A stretch of 26,833 nt of DNA from assembly GCA_045586505.1 (NCBI GenBank), contig JAZNAL010000009.1, forward strand, positions 1-26,833. Reading direction: 5' to 3'. The DNA comes from Flemingiibacterium sp045586505 (GTDB lineage Bacteria; Bacillota; Clostridia; Oscillospirales; CAG-272). Position 1 is the stretch's first letter, and every line of letters starts with the position of its first letter. The position numbers and the translations under genes were made by a program. Positions 22,575-26,833 of the stretch are shown piece after piece. The notes beneath the pieces were generated by a model that was not told the origin of the DNA, did no database searches, and was given only the letters and a program-made list of their open reading frames with translations.

Positions 22575-23822
22575 CTATCTCACCTGACCGTTTCCGGTGA
22601 TAAGATACTTGCCCGTGGTGAGCGCTTCGAGTCCCATGGGACCTCTTGCATGGAGCTTTTGCGTGGAGATGCCAAGCACAGCGCCGAAGCCGAACCCGCC
22701 GCCGTCGGTGAAGCGGGTGGAGGCGTTGACATAAACCGCCGCCGCGTCGATCTCGCTCCGGAAGCGCTCGGCGTTTGCCATATCGCGGGTGATGATCGCT
22801 TCACTGTGTCCCGTGTTGTAGCGGTTGATGTGAGCTATGGCTTCGTCGATATCTGCTACGACCTTTACGGCGAGGATATAGTCATCGTACTCGGTCGCCC
22901 AATCGGATTCCTCAGCCGCCTTGCATCCGAGGATGGCGCAGGTGCGCTCACAGCCGCGTATTTCAAGCGTATTATCATCCAGCGCCGCCGCAAATTTCGG
23001 AAGAAATTCCGCCGCCTCGGATTCATGGACAAGCATAGTCTCAACGGCGTTGCACACTGCGGGGCGTGACATTTTCGCGTTCAGCGCCACATTCACGGCA
23101 AGATCGTGATCGGCGGTCTTGTCAATGTAAATATGGCAGTTGCCCGCCCCCGTTTCGATAACGGGTACGGTGGCGTTGTCCACCACACTGCGGATGAGTC
23201 CCGCACCGCCGCGGGGCACAAGCAGATCCACGAGTCCGCGCATCTTCATAAGCGCTGCGGAGCCCTCGCGGGTGGTGTTATCAATAAGTCCCACCGCGTC
23301 GGCAGACAGACCGTTATCGGTAAGCGCACGGCGCATAAGCTCTGTAAGCACTCGGTTGGTGGCAATAGCCTCCTTGCCGCCGCGAAGCACGCAGGCGTTG
23401 CCCGTTTTAATGCACAGCGCCGCCGCGTCTACGGTGACGTTGGGACGCGCTTCGTATATGATCGCTACCACACCCAGCGGTACGCGGATATGCTCGATGA
23501 CAAGCCCGTTGGGACGGGTGGTACGTGTTCCCGAGCCGATGGGATCCTCTAACATAACAAGCTCCAAAAGACTGTCAGCGATGCCGTCGATGCGCTTTTT
23601 GTCAAGCTTGAGACGGTCGAGCATAGGCTTCGCCACGCCGTTTGCGTCGGCATTTGCAAGATCGGTGCCGTTTGCCTCGATTATACGATCAGCCTCAGCA
23701 CGCAGAAGCTCTGCAATGCGGGAGAGCACCGCATTTTTGGTTTTGGTGGAAGCGCACGCCATCGTCGATTTAGTGGATGAAGCGGCTTCGCAGACGGATT
23801 TTACATATTCAAAAACTTCCAA
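22575..23822 (-). CDS. proA: gamma-glutamyl phosphate reductase
   Basis: The second step of proline synthesis: NADPH-dependent reduction of gamma-glutamyl phosphate to glutamate semialdehyde. The 415 residues are normal for ProA. Recognisable parts are GVVAIIYEARPNVTVD (about 117-132), VPRGGAGLI (202-210), the catalytic cysteine C257 in SRPAVCNAVET, and TRFTDGGGFGFGAVLGIST near the C-terminus. The start is TTG with AGGAGG 8 nt upstream; that site overlaps the stop codon of the cysteine desulfurase gene. The usual partner proB is not in the window, which is unusual for proA. Confidence 0.95.
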   Translation of the reverse strand: MEVFEYVKSVCEAASSTKSTMACASTKTKNAVLSRIAELLRAEADRIIEANGTDLANADANGVAKPMLDRLKLDKKRIDGIADSLLELVMLEDPIGSGTRTTRPNGLVIEHIRVPLGVVAIIYEARPNVTVDAAALCIKTGNACVLRGGKEAIATNRVLTELMRRALTDNGLSADAVGLIDNTTREGSAALMKMRGLVDLLVPRGGAGLIRSVVDNATVPVIETGAGNCHIYIDKTADHDLAVNVALNAKMSRPAVCNAVETMLVHESEAAEFLPKFAAALDDNTLEIRGCERTCAILGCKAAEESDWATEYDDYILAVKVVADIDEAIAHINRYNTGHSEAIITRDMANAERFRSEIDAAAVYVNASTRFTDGGGFGFGAVLGISTQKLHARGPMGLEALTTGKYLITGNGQVR

Positions 23823-23834
23823 TGGGATGACCTC

Positions 23835-25010
23835 CTAAATTCGTACTAAGGTTTTGAGCGCCTGACCAAATGAATACAGGAAGGTTTCCGCCTCTTCCTT
23901 GGTATTCTGTATACCGAGGCTGACTCTTACCGTGCAGTCGGCTTCACGGTCGGAGAGCCCGTACGCGCGCAGAACATGACTGCCGTGACCGGTGTTCGAG
24001 GAGCACGCGGAGCCGCTGGAGACGAAGATGTTGTCGCGTGAGAGACAGTGAAGCATAGTCTCGCTCTTGATATTTGGCATGGTGATGCTGAGAATATGGG
24101 GAGCCGCCACATCGGGCAGATTCAGTCTGACACCGGGGAATCGGTCGCTGTCGGACAGCGCGGTGATGAGATACTCGCGCAGTGCGGTACAGTGTTCCGC
24201 GTTCTCAGAGATCTGACCCGCGTGGGCTTTGACCGCCGCTCCGAAGCCGATGATGCCTACTACGTTTTCCGTGCCAGAGCGCATACCGGATTCCTGCCCG
24301 CCGCCGAAGATCACCGGGGCAAGCTGACGCTTTTTAAGCACGTCCGCCGATACATACAGCGCGCCGACACCCTTGGGGCCCCCAATTTTATGGGCGCTGA
24401 GCGTGATGAGATCCGCTCCCAGCGATTTTTCGGTGAATGGAAGCTTCATATAGCCCTGGACACAGTCGGTGTGTATGAGCGCGTCGGGATTTGCGCTTTT
24501 TATGAGCTTCGAGATGCGCTTGATATCGTAAACTGCGCCGGTTTCGTTGTTGACTGTCATGAAGCTGGCTAGAATGGTGTTTTTATCGGCTTCGCGGGCG
24601 ATCATATCGTAGTCGGGGACACCGCCCACGGTGGGAATGCGCACCACGTTGAAGCCGCGTCGCTCAAGCTCCGCCGCAGGCTCCATGATTGCAGGATGCT
24701 CGCTGTCGGAGATGATGATTTTCTTATCATTGAATCTTTTTGCCGACGCAGTGCCGATAAGCGCAAGATTGTCCGCTTCCGTACCACTCGCGGTGAAAAT
24801 GAGCTGCTTTTCGGTGATTTTGGAGATGCATCTCACACCCAGCGAGGAAAGTATGGCGCGTCGGGCATCGGAGACCGCTTTTTCCGCCTCCACGCCCAGT
24901 GTGTGAAGCGAGGAGGGATTGCCGTACATCTCCATTGCCGCACACATAGCATCTTTTGCCTCGGTACAGAGCGGGGTTGTGGCGCTGTTGTCGAAATAGA
25001 TGATTTTCAT
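23835..25010 (-). CDS. cysteine desulfurase (NifS/IscS family)
   Basis: A PLP enzyme that takes sulfur from cysteine for iron-sulfur clusters, thiamine or tRNA thiolation. The 391 residues include MKIIYFDNSATTP at the start, H105 (SDSEHPA), the PLP lysine K208 (LSAHKIGGPKGVG), and the persulfide cysteine C336 (SSGSACSSNTG). No iscU or iscR is adjacent. It starts 2 nt after the stop codon of the lipoprotein gene, and proA follows after 12 nt. A likely recipient is ThiI, encoded about 7 kb away in the next operon, as thiI and a nifS-like gene are often linked in Firmicutes; this is inference. Confidence 0.94.
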   Translation of the reverse strand: MKIIYFDNSATTPLCTEAKDAMCAAMEMYGNPSSLHTLGVEAEKAVSDARRAILSSLGVRCISKITEKQLIFTASGTEADNLALIGTASAKRFNDKKIIISDSEHPAIMEPAAELERRGFNVVRIPTVGGVPDYDMIAREADKNTILASFMTVNNETGAVYDIKRISKLIKSANPDALIHTDCVQGYMKLPFTEKSLGADLITLSAHKIGGPKGVGALYVSADVLKKRQLAPVIFGGGQESGMRSGTENVVGIIGFGAAVKAHAGQISENAEHCTALREYLITALSDSDRFPGVRLNLPDVAAPHILSITMPNIKSETMLHCLSRDNIFVSSGSACSSNTGHGSHVLRAYGLSDREADCTVRVSLGIQNTKEEAETFLYSFGQALKTLVRI

Positions 25011-25012
25011 GC

Positions 25013-25540
25013 TTAATGGAATTTGAAGTTGGCAAGGATCGCGACCACATCTTCAAAATGTGTATCGTATTTGTCGGCATGAGCGGTGTAGGTGAAGATA
25101 TACACTGTTGCATCCTTGAACGCCACGATCTGCATGATCTTATAGGGCGTTTCGGTGAAGGTGCCCGTGTATACATACTGCATGGCTGTGACACCGTCAA
25201 GGATAAACTCCTCGGGATCGTATACATAAGTAAGATCGGGGAACATTGCCTTAAGACTCGGCTCGTAGATAGCCCAGTAGTCGGCGATGCTTTTAACTGA
25301 GCCGTCAAGCTCGAAGGCTGTCATGGAGATGTTTGTGGGATCCTGACCGCTGTAGTATGCGGAGGTCATACCGGTGGAAATATCGGTTACCCACTCCTCG
25401 GGCACAAACAGATCGTATGTCACGCCGTCGTCGGAGATCTCCTTGAAGCCCATGGGAGCGGTAGAATCGGTATTACCGCAGCCTGCAAGCACGGATGCGC
25501 CTACAAGTGCCGCGCATAGAAGAGCAATAATCTTTTTCAT
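25013..25540 (-). CDS. predicted lipoprotein, 175 aa, unknown function
   Basis: The chosen ATG gives MKKIIALLCAALVGASVLAG followed by cysteine 21: a lipoprotein signal with lipobox LAGC. The mature part (about 155 residues) has FVPEEW, SGQDPTNISM and VYIFTYTAHADKYDTH, which recall the PsbP/MOG1-like fold of small bacterial lipoproteins, though this is only an impression. The frame stays open upstream to 25696 but that part contains the promoter. The ribosome binding site is weak (GAGG about 12 nt upstream). It is the first gene of an operon with cysteine desulfurase and proA; why is unclear. Confidence 0.82.
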   Translation of the reverse strand: MKKIIALLCAALVGASVLAGCGNTDSTAPMGFKEISDDGVTYDLFVPEEWVTDISTGMTSAYYSGQDPTNISMTAFELDGSVKSIADYWAIYEPSLKAMFPDLTYVYDPEEFILDGVTAMQYVYTGTFTETPYKIMQIVAFKDATVYIFTYTAHADKYDTHFEDVVAILANFKFH

Positions 25541-25576
25541 TATGAAAATACCTCGCATAATATTAGTATTAAAGAT

Positions 25577-25605
25577 ATTATACCGCGCCGATGCCGCCTT
25601 GTCAA
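25577..25605 (-). promoter_or_regulatory. consensus sigma-A promoter of the lipoprotein-desulfurase-proA operon
   Basis: Minus-strand TTGACA (25600-25605), 17-bp spacer, TATAAT (25577-25582), both perfect. The spacer is very GC-rich and ends CGCGG before the -10, as in the promoter of the recombinase gene. Confidence 0.9.
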
Positions 25606-25721
25606 CTTTGATTTTGTAAACAGTGATAAATCTATTTGTTAATATGAGCATCGACGTTGAAACTGCGGAATCTCCACAGGACGCCAATTTTGGCAAAAGG
25701 CTATAAGGGAAATGCTGATAT

Positions 25722-25752
25722 AAAAAAGCTCCAATGCAAATCGGAGCTTTTT
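25722..25752 (-). terminator. terminator of RNase P RNA gene
   Basis: AAAAAGCTCCGA on the minus strand pairs with TTGGAGCTTTTTT around a short loop, with the T-run at the end of the stem. It lies 5 nt after the RNA's apparent 3' end. Confidence 0.92.
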
Positions 25753-25756
25753 AAAT

Positions 25757-26132
25757 GGTGCGACTCGGCCCGTAAGCCGGGTTCTGTTCTGTGCGATCAT
25801 CTATCTTCGCGTACCGTCGCCGATACGCTTCACGCATAGCGTGTGCCACCCATGGGATCTGCCGGGCAGACAGCCGTGTGTGATAAGTACACGGATCCCA
25901 TATGCGGTGTTGCTTCGGATAGGGTTTACAGCGGACCTATGTTACCATAGGAACTCGTGAGCTCTTACCTCACGTTTCCATCCTTACCCGCCAGCGCGGG
26001 CGGTTTATTTCTGTTGCACTTTCCCGGAGGTCACCCTCGGCGGACGTTATCCGTTATCCCTGCCCTGTGAAGCCCGGACTTTCCTCACGGCAATACCTTT
26101 CGGCGTATGCCGCGCGACAGCCCAATTCGGTC
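25757..26132 (-). ncRNA. rnpB: RNase P RNA, class A
   Basis: The catalytic RNA that removes tRNA 5' leaders. On the minus strand the conserved blocks appear in order: GTGAGGAAAGTCCGGGCT and CACAGGGCAGG, then CGAGGGTGACCTCCGGGAAA, AACAGAAATAAACCGCC, GGTAAGGATGGAAACGTG with GGTAAGAGCTCAC, and near the 3' end ACAGAACCCGGCTTACGG. The length, about 376 nt, fits the ancestral class A. The 5' end is set from the promoter just upstream and is approximate; the 3' end is set from the final stem. Confidence 0.97.
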
Positions 26133-26138
26133 TCTTGT

Positions 26139-26168
26139 ATTATAATATCAAAGAGTGTTCACTGTCAA
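26139..26168 (-). promoter_or_regulatory. promoter of rnpB
   Basis: Minus-strand TTGACA (26163-26168) and TATAAT (26139-26144), both perfect, with an 18-bp spacer, the only confident one here that is not 17. It diverges from the D-amino-acid transaminase promoter. Confidence 0.9.
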
Positions 26169-26197
26169 GACTTTTTCGAAAAATAGCGAGAAAACCC

Positions 26198-26226
26198 TTT
26201 ATTTTACAAAGGATAAATGCTATAAT
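26198..26226 (+). promoter_or_regulatory. probable extended -10 promoter of the D-amino-acid transaminase gene
   Basis: TATAAT (26221-26226) has TG one base upstream; the best -35 at 17-bp spacing is TTTATT (26198-26203), which is weak. It lies about 30 nt upstream of the start codon. Confidence 0.68.
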
Positions 26227-26255
26227 AAAACCAATCTTTCAGAAAGGACACTCCC

Positions 26256-26833
26256 ATGAAAACTCTCGGTTACTATAACGGACACTACGACGAACTTGAC
26301 CGCATGACTGTGCCGATGAACGATCGCGCCTGCTCCTTCGGCGACGGCGTGTACGATTCGGCATATGCAAGAAACGGCATTGTATATTCCCTGCATGAAC
26401 ATATCGACCGCATTTTCAGAAGCTGCGCCCTGCTCGACATCACCCCTCCCTGCTCAAAAGAAGAAATGACCACCATCATCAACGAAATGGTGGCAAAAGT
26501 CGATGCCAGCGAAACCTTTGTGTATTGGCAAATCACGCGCGGCACCACACCCCGAAGCCATGCATATACGAAGGATTTAACCTCAAATCTCTGGATCATC
26601 ATCCGCGAAATGTCGATCCGCGAAACTTACCGTCCCATCAAGCTGATCTCGCGTGAAGACACCCGCTTTTTCCATTGCAACATCAAATCCTTGAATCTCA
26701 TTCCGAATGTTCTTGCCGCCACCGCCGCCAAAGAGGCAGGATGCGACGAATGTGTCTTTCACCGCGGTGAGCGCGTCACCGAATGCGCGCACTCGAATAT
26801 TCAAATTCTCAAAAACGGAACGCTCATCGAGCC
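26256..26833 (+). CDS. dat: D-amino-acid transaminase (class IV aminotransferase), truncated by window end
   Basis: A PLP enzyme that interconverts D-amino acids and 2-oxo acids, making D-Glu for peptidoglycan. 192 codons are visible and the 3' end lies outside the window. The start is ATG with AGAAAGGA 8 nt upstream. RACSFGDGVYD (25-34), the substrate-carboxylate motif RGTTPRSH (95-102; the R-x-H hallmark of D-amino-acid transaminases), and the PLP lysine K144 in CNIKSLNLIPNVLA are all visible, as is E176 within GERVTECAHSN. These separate it from branched-chain transaminases. Confidence 0.95.
   Translation, partial: MKTLGYYNGHYDELDRMTVPMNDRACSFGDGVYDSAYARNGIVYSLHEHIDRIFRSCALLDITPPCSKEEMTTIINEMVAKVDASETFVYWQITRGTTPRSHAYTKDLTSNLWIIIREMSIRETYRPIKLISREDTRFFHCNIKSLNLIPNVLAATAAKEAGCDECVFHRGERVTECAHSNIQILKNGTLIE

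Noticed and set aside
25541..25696. Upstream extension of the lipoprotein frame
   Set aside because: It contains the perfect promoter; the lipoprotein signal begins at the internal ATG at 25540.

Overview
The window looks like a stretch of chromosome from a mid-GC (about 50 %) anaerobic Firmicute of class Clostridia, probably an Oscillospiraceae/Ruminococcaceae-type gut bacterium. The evidence is indirect: Firmicutes-type genes (ireB, ribonuclease Y, ThiI without a rhodanese domain, D-amino-acid transaminase), CCA-encoding tRNA genes, strong AGGAGG-type ribosome binding sites, near-consensus sigma-A promoters almost all with 17-bp spacers, tandem glycine and preQ1-I riboswitches, and an ATP-dependent (BcrAD/BadFG) acyl-CoA dehydratase-activase operon typical of anaerobes. 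No phage, insertion sequence or CRISPR array is visible, and most of the content is housekeeping.

Layout. 1-3.2 kb: a minus-strand tRNA-Val gene, then a minus-strand operon read right to left: ireB, ribF, a PBP5-like protein with altered active-site motifs, and an unannotated 43-residue membrane peptide ending at a terminator. 3.2-6.1 kb: ygiQ (radical SAM) with its own promoter, and a queuosine-precursor transporter under a preQ1-I riboswitch that overlaps the ribosome binding site. 6.2-7.7 kb: two unrecognised membrane proteins and two palindrome-rich leaders lying on opposite strands. 7.7-9.5 kb (+): a tyrosine recombinase and a Cof-type HAD phosphatase. 9.6-11.1 kb (-): an alkaline-phosphatase-fold phosphoglycerol transferase. 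11.3-11.6 kb (+): tRNA-Gly and a second, identical tRNA-Val. 11.7-13.5 kb (-): a sodium:amino-acid symporter behind a tandem glycine riboswitch. 13.7-15.4 kb (-): ribonuclease Y.

15.6-22.4 kb (-): a tightly coupled four-gene operon. It encodes a double-ASKHA dehydratase activase with a DUF2229-like region, a 2-hydroxyacyl-CoA dehydratase-like protein, the CCA-adding enzyme and ThiI. Stop/start overlaps are TAATG and ATGA and one gap is 4 nt, with a symmetric dyad inside the promoter spacer. 22.5-25.6 kb (-): lipoprotein, cysteine desulfurase and proA. 25.7-26.2 kb (-): class A RNase P RNA with promoter and terminator. 26.2 kb to the end (+): a D-amino-acid transaminase cut by the window edge.

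A theme is tRNA maturation and modification: RNase P RNA, CCA-adding enzyme, ThiI, a cysteine desulfurase that could feed it sulfur, and a queuosine-precursor transporter, beside three tRNA genes. The least explained items are the activase/dehydratase pair joined to tRNA enzymes, the two palindromic leaders, the degenerate first glycine aptamer, and the PBP5-like protein lacking two canonical motifs.
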